In this document: positions 50,939 to 59,509 of the stretch, piece after piece
Numbering within the stretch: the first letter of the stretch is position 1
Layout: the number at the start of each line of letters is the position of its first letter
Translations under genes and position numbers: made by a program
Source of the DNA: an uncultured Lachnospiraceae bacterium
Lineage (GTDB): Bacteria > Bacillota > Clostridia > Lachnospirales > Lachnospiraceae
NCBI GenBank assembly: GCA_900546495.1
Contig: URDN01000007.1
Location: 17,951 to 81,950, forward strand
Direction of reading: 5' to 3'
DNA length: 64,000 bases
Notes under the pieces: generated by a model
Told to the model about the DNA's origin: nothing
The model's input: the letters and a program-made list of their open reading frames with translations, nothing else
The model's database searches: none

Positions 50939-52267
50939 TTATTTTTCCATGTTTGCAAATTTCGTATACTGCGGAAGCCATACCAGGTTCACGGTTCCAA
51001 TCGGGCCGTTACGTTGTTTTGCAATGATAATCTCCGCAATACCTTTGTTTTCTGAATCTTTGTTATAATAGTCATCACGATAGATAAACATAACCACATC
51101 GGCATCCTGCTCGATAGCTCCGGACTCTCGCAGGTCGGAAAGCATCGGTCTGTGATCCGGTCGCTGCTCCACCTGTCGGCTCAGCTGTGACAGGGCGATT
51201 ACCGGCACATTCAGCTCTCTGGCTAACTGTTTTAAGGATCGTGAAATATCTGATATTTCCTGCTGTCTGGAATCTGATCTGCCGGAACCAGACATCAATT
51301 GCAGGTAATCAATGATGACCAGCTTCAGGTCATGTTCCAGCTTGTATTTTCTGCACTTGCTTCGCAGCTCCGAAATCGAAATACCCGGTGTATCATCTAT
51401 GATCAGATGAGACTTTCCGATGGTTCCGGCACCCTCGATCAGTTTCTCCCAGTCTGCATCCGATAAGTTACCTGATCTGAGTAACTGAGCATCCACTCTG
51501 GATTCCAGAGAGAACAGACGGTTTACCAGCTGTTCCTTTGACATCTCCAGACTGAAGATCGCTGTTGCCATATTTTCATGAAATGCTGCATACTGTGCAA
51601 TATTTAAAACAAATGCTGTCTTACCCATAGAAGGACGCGCTGCAACCAGGATCATATCGGATGGCTGCAGACCAGACAGCTTGTAATCCAGATCGATAAA
51701 GCCGGTCGGGATTCCGGTGACATTTCCCTGCGTCCGGGAGGCCAGCTCGATTTTATCCAAAGCATTTAAAACAACCTGCTTGATTGGCACGTAGTCGCTG
51801 TTACTCCGACTCTGTAACAGATTAAAAATACTTTTTTCCGTATCCTCCAAAATCGTCTCCAGACTCTCGTTGCCCAGATAACAGGTGTCTGCAATCTGCT
51901 CGTTGATCTTGATCAGTTTTCGTAAAACTGCTTTTTCCTTTACAATATCCGCATAATATTTGATATTTGCAGATGTCGGAACTGCAGTGACCAGATCTCC
52001 GACATATTCCAGACTGCTGATCTCCGGCGGCACATTTTTTTCACGGAGCCGGTTCTGAAGAGTGATCAGATCTACCGGACTTCCACTGTTGAACAGTTCT
52101 GTGATTGTCTCAAACAAAATCCCATACTGCTGATGATAAAAATCATCTTTGACCAGCTGCTCGGATGCCGTCAGGATTGCATCTCTGTCCATGATCATCG
52201 AACCGATGACGGATTGTTCCGCTTCCAGACTATGCGGCATGATACGCTTTACCAAAGCTTCTTCCAT
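50939..52267 (-). CDS. dnaB: replicative DNA helicase DnaB
   Basis: Hexameric helicase at the replication fork (called DnaC in Bacillus). 442 aa. N-terminal primase-interacting domain (PHSLEAEQSVIGSMIMD), linker, RecA-type domain with Walker A AARPSMGKTAFVLN near 208, Walker B LVIIDYLQLMSGSG and arginine-finger region LSDLRESGAIEQDADVVMFI. Partner proteins of the DnaD/DnaI type are encoded at 44-46 kb. Third gene in the gdpP-rplI-dnaB order of Firmicutes, 130 bp after rplI. Confidence 0.97.
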   Translation of the reverse strand: MEEALVKRIMPHSLEAEQSVIGSMIMDRDAILTASEQLVKDDFYHQQYGILFETITELFNSGSPVDLITLQNRLREKNVPPEISSLEYVGDLVTAVPTSANIKYYADIVKEKAVLRKLIKINEQIADTCYLGNESLETILEDTEKSIFNLLQSRSNSDYVPIKQVVLNALDKIELASRTQGNVTGIPTGFIDLDYKLSGLQPSDMILVAARPSMGKTAFVLNIAQYAAFHENMATAIFSLEMSKEQLVNRLFSLESRVDAQLLRSGNLSDADWEKLIEGAGTIGKSHLIIDDTPGISISELRSKCRKYKLEHDLKLVIIDYLQLMSGSGRSDSRQQEISDISRSLKQLARELNVPVIALSQLSRQVEQRPDHRPMLSDLRESGAIEQDADVVMFIYRDDYYNKDSENKGIAEIIIAKQRNGPIGTVNLVWLPQYTKFANMEK

Positions 52268-52397
52268 ACCTCTGTCGCTCCTTTAGCTCTAATTTCTAAC
52301 TTTATCAAACGGATCTTTGCGATCCATTTATGCTGCTTTTAATTTGTTCTTTCCCGCAGATAAATTACAGGACTCATTCTGCGTTATGAAACTTTTT

Positions 52398-52844
52398 TTA
52401 CGCTTCGGTAACTTTTACACGCAGAGAACCAGTTACTTTCGCATGAAGTTTTACTGCCACATCAAAGGTTCCAAATGCTTTGATTGGAATATTCAGTGAC
52501 ATTTTTTTCTTATCGATCTCCAGTCCAAGCTGTTCCTTTACAGCTGCAGAAATCTCTTTTGTGGAAACAGAACCGAAGGTACGTCCGCCTTGTCCTGCTT
52601 TCATCTTTACTTCTACCACTTTATCTTCCAGCTCTTTTGCCAACGCTCTTGCTGCTTCTAACTGCTCCTGTGCCACTTTATCTGCATGTTTGTTCTGAAG
52701 CTTCAGATCATTCAGGTTCTTGCCGGTTGCTTCCAGTCCCAGTTTTTTTGCAAAAATAACGTTTCTCGCATAAGCATCGCTGACGGTTACGATCTCACCT
52801 TTTTTACCGAGGCTTTTTACATCCTCTAACAAAATCACTTTCAT
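52398..52844 (-). CDS. rplI: ribosomal protein bL9
   Basis: 148 aa, two globular domains joined by a long helix. MKVILLEDVKSLGKKGEIV and DAYARNVIFAKKLGLEAT are the L9 signature; the C-terminal rRNA-binding domain follows from about 80 (GGRTFGSVSTKEI). Its ATG overlaps the last base of gdpP, indicating coupled translation. Confidence 0.97.
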   Translation of the reverse strand: MKVILLEDVKSLGKKGEIVTVSDAYARNVIFAKKLGLEATGKNLNDLKLQNKHADKVAQEQLEAARALAKELEDKVVEVKMKAGQGGRTFGSVSTKEISAAVKEQLGLEIDKKKMSLNIPIKAFGTFDVAVKLHAKVTGSLRVKVTEA

Positions 52845-54889
52845 TACTTGATATCTCCTTCCTTTATCATCTCATCCAGTGTATTTTCGATGGTGCGCTT
52901 TGCCTCATCCAGCGTACAGTCTGTCAGCTGCGCTCCCGCAGAATTCATATGACCGCCGCCCCCCAGACGTTCCATGATCAACTGCACGTTAATCTCATCA
53001 ATGGAACGGGCACTGACATAAATCTGTTCATGATATTCTGTCAGCACAAATGAAGCTTTGATTCCGATGATATTGAGCAGCTCATTGGCTGCCTGTGCAC
53101 ATGCCACCGTCGGACTCTCAATATTATCCGCCGGACACACACTGATTGCAAACATATTTCTGTAAACTTCTGCATGACGCACAGCTTCCGCTCTTGCCTT
53201 GTATGCAGACATATCATTTCTGAGCATTTTTCGTACCCTGGTAACTTCCGCACCGCAACGGCGCAGATAAGCGGCTGCCTCAAAAGTACGAACCCCCGTC
53301 TTGGATACAAAGTTATTTGTATCAATCAGGATACCTGCATAGATTGCATCCGCTTCCTGTGCAGAAAGCTTGATATCCTCATCAAAATACTGCAAAACTT
53401 CCGCAATCATCTCACAGGTCGAGGACGCATACGGTTCAGTATAAGATAACACTGTATTTTTAATCACGTCCTCACACTGACGATGGTGATCGAACACAAC
53501 AATCGTTCTTGCACGATTTAACAGTGTCGGACACTCAGCATAACTCGGACGGTTCGTATCTACAACGATCAGGGCTGTATGAGAATCCAGTTCATCAACT
53601 GCCAGTTGGCTCGGGATAAACATATCATCCGGATAACCATTTTCTGAGGTAAAACACTCTTTTAACGGTCGCAATGTCGTATTGACTTCATCAATTACAA
53701 TCTGAGCCTTCTTGCCAAGCTGACGGGCTGCACAGTAAATTCCAATGGCAGCACCAAACGAATCGATATCTGCGATCTTATGTCCCATGATAAAGAACTT
53801 GTCCCTGCTGATCATGATCTCACGCAGCGCCAGCGCTTTGACACGTGCTTTGACACGGGTAGTCTTATCCACCTGTCGGTTGTTTCCGCCAAAATAAGTA
53901 ATCTTGTCTCGGGTCTTTACAACGACCTGATCGCCGCCACGGCCAAGAGCCAGATCAATGGCCATTCTGGAATGTTCATAGTTTTTCGTATAATCATTTC
54001 CCACATATCCGATACCCATACTGAGGGTAACAGACATCTCATTTCCGACTTTGATGCTTTTGACATCTTCTAAGAGGCTAAATTTCTCCTCCTCCATTTT
54101 TTCCAGATATTTGTGCCGGAACACAACAAAATACTTATCCTTCTCGGTTTTTTTCACCAGACCGTCGATAGATGCAAAGAATTTATTCACTTTACGGTCT
54201 ACCAGTGCCACCAGCAGAGACTGTTTTACTTCCTCTACCGTGTCCAGAACCTCATCATAATTGTCAATATAGACAAGAGCGGAAACCATCTGCATTTCCT
54301 GATTTTCAATGCGGTACTGTGTCAGCAGTGTCTCATCAAACAGATAGATTACCTGCAGATACTGCTGCTTTTCTGTCAGCTCGATACTGCTGCTCTCATG
54401 CAGAATATCTGCAAAATGGATCTTATGCACAGATGCGCGATACACTTTTTCTTCTCGCTGAACCGTCAGTTCCAGCTCGTCCTCTTTCTCCATCAGTTCC
54501 CGTGTGATCTGTGGAAATATCGTGGTGATAGACTTGTGATATCCTTTGTCTTTTTCGGAAAGCAGTTCAAACTGATGATTCATCCACAGCATCTTTCCTG
54601 CCGAATCCATAACAGCATACGGAACCTCAAATTCATTTAAAAGACGCTTCTGCACAGTGCCATACTGGGTAGCGAAATCAATCAGCTCATTGAGCAGAAT
54701 CGGCTGATTTCTCCAATAGACAAACAACATGACAAAAAAATAAATTGCCACGAAAATCGTTCCAAGAATCCCCGCCTTTACATTCAGAACATACATCCAC
54801 ACATCCATTGCTGCAAATAACAGTGTCAGCTGCAGCGGTGTCTGGGTATATCCTTTTAATTTTCCCTTCAACTTAATATCCTGTCGCAT
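52844..54889 (-). CDS. gdpP: cyclic-di-AMP phosphodiesterase GdpP
   Basis: Hydrolyses c-di-AMP, controlling osmotic balance and wall-antibiotic tolerance. 681 aa. Two membrane helices (about 15-58), PAS-like domain (about 75-175), degenerate GGDEF domain (about 195-320), DHH domain with DIDSFGAAIG and the VVFDHHRQ motif, and DHHA1 domain ending RLGGGGHMNSAGAQL. Start supported by AAGGAG. Upstream of rplI and dnaB in the usual Firmicutes arrangement. Confidence 0.96.
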   Translation of the reverse strand: MRQDIKLKGKLKGYTQTPLQLTLLFAAMDVWMYVLNVKAGILGTIFVAIYFFVMLFVYWRNQPILLNELIDFATQYGTVQKRLLNEFEVPYAVMDSAGKMLWMNHQFELLSEKDKGYHKSITTIFPQITRELMEKEDELELTVQREEKVYRASVHKIHFADILHESSSIELTEKQQYLQVIYLFDETLLTQYRIENQEMQMVSALVYIDNYDEVLDTVEEVKQSLLVALVDRKVNKFFASIDGLVKKTEKDKYFVVFRHKYLEKMEEEKFSLLEDVKSIKVGNEMSVTLSMGIGYVGNDYTKNYEHSRMAIDLALGRGGDQVVVKTRDKITYFGGNNRQVDKTTRVKARVKALALREIMISRDKFFIMGHKIADIDSFGAAIGIYCAARQLGKKAQIVIDEVNTTLRPLKECFTSENGYPDDMFIPSQLAVDELDSHTALIVVDTNRPSYAECPTLLNRARTIVVFDHHRQCEDVIKNTVLSYTEPYASSTCEMIAEVLQYFDEDIKLSAQEADAIYAGILIDTNNFVSKTGVRTFEAAAYLRRCGAEVTRVRKMLRNDMSAYKARAEAVRHAEVYRNMFAISVCPADNIESPTVACAQAANELLNIIGIKASFVLTEYHEQIYVSARSIDEINVQLIMERLGGGGHMNSAGAQLTDCTLDEAKRTIENTLDEMIKEGDIK

Positions 54890-54936
54890 GATTACTCCTT
54901 TTATTTAGAACCCTCTCACAGGTTCAATACAGACCG

Positions 54937-54954
54937 ATACTATCCAGATAGTAT
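54937..54954 (-). promoter_or_regulatory. palindrome overlapping the gdpP -10 region
   Basis: ATACTATC-CA-GATAGTAT overlaps a minus-strand extended -10 box TGG-TATACT; the -35 is weak. The dyad might be an operator. Fifteen bases on, GAACC/GGTTC forms a small leader hairpin. Confidence 0.35.
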
Positions 54955-55024
54955 ACCACATTTTGATGCGATAAGGAAGCTTTTTTGTTTCATATTGCTA
55001 ACTTGAGTTTATTCATTTATTTTT

Positions 55025-56878
55025 CTAGTTTCCGATAGAAAGCAGCCGGTTCACATAACGGTCCCAGAATGTGCTGTGATCCTGTTTGTAAATCAGCTCT
55101 CTTGCAAACACCGGATCATCGGTGATCACGTTGTCGATCCCCATACCAACTACTTTTTCCAGTTGATTCTCAGAGTTAACCGTCCATACATAAATCTGTT
55201 TTCCTGCTTTCTGGGCACGGTTTACAAAACTCTGGCTCAGCATGCTCGACTCCACACTGTAGCCATCTGCATACTCCAGATCCGTGAAGTTTCCATAAGA
55301 AACCGATGTAATATAGACTGTTTCAATACTGGAATCCGCCTCTTTCACCTTACGCAGGGAATCATATTTCAGGGAAGACACCACGCAGGTATCCCGCATA
55401 TGATATTCTTTCAACAGCTTCGCCACACGTTCTTCCAGATCTGTATCATGTCCGCTCGGTTTGATTTCAATATTTAGCCGGATTTTTCCACGGCATACTT
55501 TCAGCACTTCTTCCAGTGTCGGAATCCGAACTGTCTGGAACTTCTTGTTAAACCAGCTTCCGTTATCCAAATCCCTGATCTCATCCCAGGTCACCTGCCA
55601 GACTTCCTTATCGACACCAGTGGTCCGTTTCAGACTGGGATCATGCATAACGATCACTTCGCCGTCTGCTGTCTGTTGTACATCCAGTTCCGCCCAGTCC
55701 GCACCGACTTCAATGGCTCCCTTAAATGCTGGGATCGTATTCTCCGGATATTCAGCAGAATAGCCCCTGTGTGCGGTTACTTCCACCGGATTATCCAGTC
55801 CCATATGTAACACACCCCGTTTATCCGCAAAAGTATAAGCAAAATTGATGCCGATCACCACAACAATACTAATGGCAATGATCCGTTTGCGATACAGATA
55901 CAGCTTTTTCGCCCAACCGGTTTTTGTCAGACGGTAGGCATTATCCAGATTCTTAAACTGTCCCGAAATTTTTTCTCCGGATGCCGCTTTGTAATAGTAA
56001 AACAACAAGCTGACGCAAAGAAAAAACAGTGGCAGGTCAAAGCAGAAAAATACAGCTCCACACACATCCATCAGCAGCGAGATACCAGAAAGTGTCAGAC
56101 TGCTGAACAGATCATGTGTCGGTAATGCCAGATTTACTTTCGACACCAACCACGAGCCAAACAGAATGATTCCATAGTAAATACCGATGCAGGCCAGACT
56201 CCAACCTACCACAACTGCCATATCCCACCAGTAATGCCTGCCCTGCAAACGAAAACTTCTTCTTCGTGCCTGCTTAAAATTGCAGTTTTCCAGGCAGAAA
56301 TAATGCAGACTGTAGAGCCAGTGAAAGGATCGCAGTCCGATAAAAATCCAGAATCCGACATATAAAATTGCAAGCCACGTATGTGACATAATATAATCCA
56401 AAATAAATTGCGGAACGGTAAATTTGGTAATATAACCGGAGATTACCACTGCATGTGTCATCGGTATGATGATCAGCAGATACAGCATCATAATGATATT
56501 TCGCTGGTAAACGACACGCAAAGACGTCTTAAATCCCTGCCGGATCAGTGCCAGCAACGGCATTTCCTGCTTACGAAAAGACGCATGGATACAGCAAATG
56601 ATACAGCAAATATCAAACAGCGTAAAAAATGCCATTCCCAGCACAATCACCACCAGAAACACCCATGTCAGCGGTGCTTTCAGAAATGTTCCCATAGTCT
56701 CATCCGACAGGAAACTTAACCCCTGCACCTTCAATGCCAGCTTCATCAGACCACTGATCAACGGTTTAAATACTGCCATCGACGCAAATTTATATAAAAG
56801 CTCAAACACTAAAAGTGTGCCAATATTCAACTTCAGTAATCCAAATGCATAACGCAGATAACGTGTAATTTTTTTCAT
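55025..56878 (-). CDS. membrane-bound glycerophosphodiester phosphodiesterase
   Basis: 617 aa. About the first 350 residues form a polytopic membrane domain of some eight helices (for example FLVVIVLGMAFFTLFDIC), unrelated to the catalytic part. The GDPD domain follows from about 365: TAHRGYSAEYPENTIPAF (catalytic His), GADWAELDVQQTADGEVIVMHD (Glu, Asp, second His), and IKPSGHD. It splits glycerophosphodiesters, possibly from membrane lipid or teichoic-acid turnover. An LTA synthase-type gene is 3 kb away. Follows rpsR after a terminator. Confidence 0.92.
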   Translation of the reverse strand: MKKITRYLRYAFGLLKLNIGTLLVFELLYKFASMAVFKPLISGLMKLALKVQGLSFLSDETMGTFLKAPLTWVFLVVIVLGMAFFTLFDICCIICCIHASFRKQEMPLLALIRQGFKTSLRVVYQRNIIMMLYLLIIIPMTHAVVISGYITKFTVPQFILDYIMSHTWLAILYVGFWIFIGLRSFHWLYSLHYFCLENCNFKQARRRSFRLQGRHYWWDMAVVVGWSLACIGIYYGIILFGSWLVSKVNLALPTHDLFSSLTLSGISLLMDVCGAVFFCFDLPLFFLCVSLLFYYYKAASGEKISGQFKNLDNAYRLTKTGWAKKLYLYRKRIIAISIVVVIGINFAYTFADKRGVLHMGLDNPVEVTAHRGYSAEYPENTIPAFKGAIEVGADWAELDVQQTADGEVIVMHDPSLKRTTGVDKEVWQVTWDEIRDLDNGSWFNKKFQTVRIPTLEEVLKVCRGKIRLNIEIKPSGHDTDLEERVAKLLKEYHMRDTCVVSSLKYDSLRKVKEADSSIETVYITSVSYGNFTDLEYADGYSVESSMLSQSFVNRAQKAGKQIYVWTVNSENQLEKVVGMGIDNVITDDPVFARELIYKQDHSTFWDRYVNRLLSIGN

Positions 56879-56905
56879 ATGATTCCTTTTATATAATGCA
56901 AAAAG

Positions 56906-56929
56906 CTCCCCGGAAAAAATTCCGGGGAG
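56906..56929 (-). terminator. terminator after rpsF-ssb-rpsR
   Basis: CTCCCCGGAA-AAAA-TTCCGGGGAG, perfect 10 bp stem, T run on the minus strand. Confidence 0.88.
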
Positions 56930-56942
56930 TCTGTTGTCAAAA

Positions 56943-57203
56943 TTAATCCTGTACGTACGGCATTAAAGCAACGTGACGTGCTCTCTTAATTGCTACAGTG
57001 ATAGCTCTCTGATGTTTTGCACAGTTTCCTGTGATTCTTCTCGGAAGAATTTTTCCTCTCTCAGAGATATATCTTTTTAATTTATTTGTATCCTTGTAAT
57101 CAATCACATTATCTTTTCCACAGAATACACAAACTTTTTTTCTTCTGCGGCCGCCTCTTCTCTTCATCGGAGAATTGCTTTTTTCATCTTTATTATAAGC
57201 CAT
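56943..57203 (-). CDS. rpsR: ribosomal protein bS18
   Basis: 86 aa. The core is diagnostic: VIDYKDTNKLKRYISERGKI, PRRITGNCAKHQRAITVAIK, RARHVALMPY. KVCVFCGKDN carries a C-x-x-C pair. 17 bp after ssb; AGGAGG before the start. Confidence 0.97.
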   Translation of the reverse strand: MAYNKDEKSNSPMKRRGGRRRKKVCVFCGKDNVIDYKDTNKLKRYISERGKILPRRITGNCAKHQRAITVAIKRARHVALMPYVQD

Positions 57204-57220
57204 GATAGTTTACCTCCTAT

Positions 57221-57664
57221 TTAGTTAAATGGTAATTCTTCATCAATTCCGTCCGGAATATTCATAAAACCATCGCTCACTGCATTGCTCGGTGATGGTC
57301 TGTCTGCCGGTGCAAAACCTCCTGTATGCTCAGCGCTTGCGGCTTTGCTCTCTGCAAACTCCTGCTCCTCAACAACAACATCTGTTGTGTAAACCCTCTG
57401 TCCGTCGCGGTTTGTATAACTTCCGGTCTGGATACGGCCTGTAAGGGCAATCTTAATTCCTTTGCGCAGATATTTCTCTGCGAACTCTGCCTGACGTCCA
57501 AAAGCTACACAACCGATAAAATCTGCTGTCTGGCTGTCACTGTCACGACGGAATCTACGATCTACTGCAACTGTATATCTTGCGATTGCGGTTGCCTGTT
57601 CACCCTGAGAATAACGAACCTCAGGATCACGGGTCAAACGTCCCATTAAAATCACTTTATTCAT
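57221..57664 (-). CDS. ssb: single-stranded DNA-binding protein
   Basis: 147 aa. OB fold about 1-105 (MNKVILMGRLTRDPEVRYSQ, DFIGCVAFGRQAEFAEKYL, GRIQTGSYTNRDGQRVYTTD) and a disordered linker ending in the acidic tip DGIDEELPFN that recruits replication and repair proteins. Between rpsF and rpsR, the usual Firmicutes order. Confidence 0.97.
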   Translation of the reverse strand: MNKVILMGRLTRDPEVRYSQGEQATAIARYTVAVDRRFRRDSDSQTADFIGCVAFGRQAEFAEKYLRKGIKIALTGRIQTGSYTNRDGQRVYTTDVVVEEQEFAESKAASAEHTGGFAPADRPSPSNAVSDGFMNIPDGIDEELPFN

Positions 57665-57691
57665 AAGGATAACTCCTTCTCTACTGTGAAA

Positions 57692-57982
57692 TTATGCCTC
57701 GTCTTTTCTAACGCATAAAAATCTCAGCACGTTGTCCATGATACGAACACTCTGCTCTAACTCAGCAGGTACACCTGCCTCAGCGTCGAACTGAATGAAG
57801 TAATAGAAGCCTTCGCTCATTTTCTGGATATCGTAAGCTAATTTTTTCTTACCCCAATCCTCAACTTCTGTTACTGTACCGCCAAAACGAGTAATGTACT
57901 CTTTTGCTTTCTCAACAACTGCTGCTCTGGCGTCATCTTCGATCTTGGCACTAACAATTAATGCTAATTCATACTTGTTCAT
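57692..57982 (-). CDS. rpsF: ribosomal protein bS6
   Basis: 96 aa. MNKYELALIVSAKIEDDARA, TEVEDWGKKKLAYDIQKMSEGFY and RIMDNVLRFLCVRKDE identify S6. CAAGGAGG before the start. First gene of rpsF-ssb-rpsR. The leader of roughly 90 nt could hold the S6:S18 autoregulatory structure, but I could not identify it with confidence. Confidence 0.97.
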   Translation of the reverse strand: MNKYELALIVSAKIEDDARAAVVEKAKEYITRFGGTVTEVEDWGKKKLAYDIQKMSEGFYYFIQFDAEAGVPAELEQSVRIMDNVLRFLCVRKDEA

Positions 57983-58077
57983 GCTTTCTTACCTCCTTGT
58001 GGTCTTTTGGCCCTCTGCTCATCTTGTAGAGAGCAAGGATATTGTATATCACGATTGTCTATGCTACCATATTTTCA

Positions 58078-58272
58078 TCAATCAAGCAAGTGTTTTTTCA
58101 AATCTTTTGTGTTTTTTTCTACGATCTTTCGAGCAACCATGATCTGATGCCCGCAGCCTGTACATTTTAGCCGGAAATCCGCACCCACACGAAGGATTTC
58201 CCACTCAAAGCTGCCACAGGGATGCTTCTTTTTTAATTTTACTATGTCTCCCACTTCATATTGGTATGCCAT
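58078..58272 (-). CDS. DUF951 domain-containing protein
   Basis: 64 aa, a complete DUF951 protein (YyzM in Bacillus): MAYQYEVGDIVKLKKKHPCG, WEILRVGADFRLKCTGCGHQ and IMVARKIVEK. The C..C-x-x-C arrangement (HPCG, CTGCG) looks metal-binding. It commonly lies near rpsF in Firmicutes, as here. Biochemical function unknown. Confidence 0.92.
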   Translation of the reverse strand: MAYQYEVGDIVKLKKKHPCGSFEWEILRVGADFRLKCTGCGHQIMVARKIVEKNTKDLKKHLLD

Positions 58273-58409
58273 TTATCCACCTCTTATCTTCCCGGTTTTC
58301 CCAAATCTTATTTCAATTGAAACTACGCAAAACCTGACGCATGATTCTGCTCAATCCCAATCAACTTTTTTCTCTGAGCCACTGCTCATTTGCACACAAA
58401 ATATTTCAC

Positions 58410-59126
58410 TTAATCAATCTGCGAAAAAACTTCCCCGATCGGTGCCTGAATGACCAAATCTGCCCGGCCGTCCATCGGTGTTGCGGATTTATTGATCAGC
58501 ACCAGTTTATTTCCTCTGTAGAAATCAATCAGTCCCGCTGCCGGATATACCGCAAGGCTTGTTCCGCCAATGATCAGAATCTCTGCCTCACTGATAAAAT
58601 GGATTGCTGCCTGCATGGTAACAGAATCCAGACCTTCCTCATACAACACCACATCCGGCTTGATCTGACCACCACAGGCGCACATCGGAACTCCCGTTGA
58701 TTCCTTAATATAATGTGCATCATACAATTTTCCACATTTTCTACAGTAATTACGATGTACACTTCCATGCAGTTCCAGTACATTTTTGCTGCCTGCCGCC
58801 TGATGCAGACCATCGATATTCTGTGTCACAACCGCTTTTAACTTACCCTTTTCTTCCAGTTCTGCCAGTTTCAAATGCGCTGCGTTCGGTTTTGCATCCA
58901 AAGCGAGCATTTTGTCCCGGTAAAATTTATAAAATTCTTCTGTCTTTTCCATATAAAAGGTGTGACTGAGAATCGTCTCCGGTGGATAATCATATTTCTG
59001 ATGATACAACCCGTCCACACTTCGAAAATCCGGAATTCCGCTTTCCGTTGATACACCGGCTCCGCCAAAAAACACAATATTATCCGATGCTTCGATCCAC
59101 TGTTTTAACTGTTCTGTCCCTGTCAT
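58410..59126 (-). CDS. NAD-dependent protein deacylase (sirtuin)
   Basis: Removes acyl groups from lysines using NAD. 238 aa. NAD fold GGAGVSTESGIPDFRS at about 20-35, TQNIDGLHQAAGS, catalytic histidine in ELHGSVH, zinc cysteines in YCRKC and CACGG, and IGGTSLAVYPAAG. Similar to CobB/SrtN class U sirtuins. Monocistronic; neighbours do not suggest a specific substrate. Confidence 0.95.
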   Translation of the reverse strand: MTGTEQLKQWIEASDNIVFFGGAGVSTESGIPDFRSVDGLYHQKYDYPPETILSHTFYMEKTEEFYKFYRDKMLALDAKPNAAHLKLAELEEKGKLKAVVTQNIDGLHQAAGSKNVLELHGSVHRNYCRKCGKLYDAHYIKESTGVPMCACGGQIKPDVVLYEEGLDSVTMQAAIHFISEAEILIIGGTSLAVYPAAGLIDFYRGNKLVLINKSATPMDGRADLVIQAPIGEVFSQID

Positions 59127-59509
59127 AGTTCTGCGCTTCCTTTCCTGATATTTTATTTTTCATCCTTATTGATATGAGTTGGGGTCAAAACATAAATACG
59201 ATCCACTATTTCTTATTAACAGACTCACGTATATCTTGTTTGTCTATTATTAATACTATACTCCACATCCTGAAATGGCAACTCCTTTTCGCCGCCTGTT
59301 TGCAGCGGACTTTTCTATATGTCACAGTTCACACGCGCCATTCGCAAAACGCCCCATTAATATTAATGTAATCTTCACCATTTCTTCACAGTTTTTGATG
59401 TTGACAGATTTTGCAGTCTGATATTTAATATATGTTAGTGATTTTTTACTGAAAAAACCTTTTTATATAGTAACTTACCAACTTGTACTTATAGAAATGA
59501 GAGAGAAAA
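59127..59509. other. 383 bp region upstream of the LTA synthase gene, with repeat fragments
   Basis: GATATGAG then GGGGTCAAAA (about 59170-59185) recall the dispersed structured repeat seen at 20362-20445. 59323-59352 is a 3'-end fragment of the MITE-like element (CACAGTTCACACGCGCCATT plus CGCAAAACGC). The promoter at 59401-59429 follows. No gene. Confidence 0.55.
59401..59429 (+). promoter_or_regulatory. promoter of the LTA synthase-type gene
   Basis: Perfect TTGACA (59401-59406), 17 nt spacer, TTTAAT (59424-59429). Confidence 0.6.
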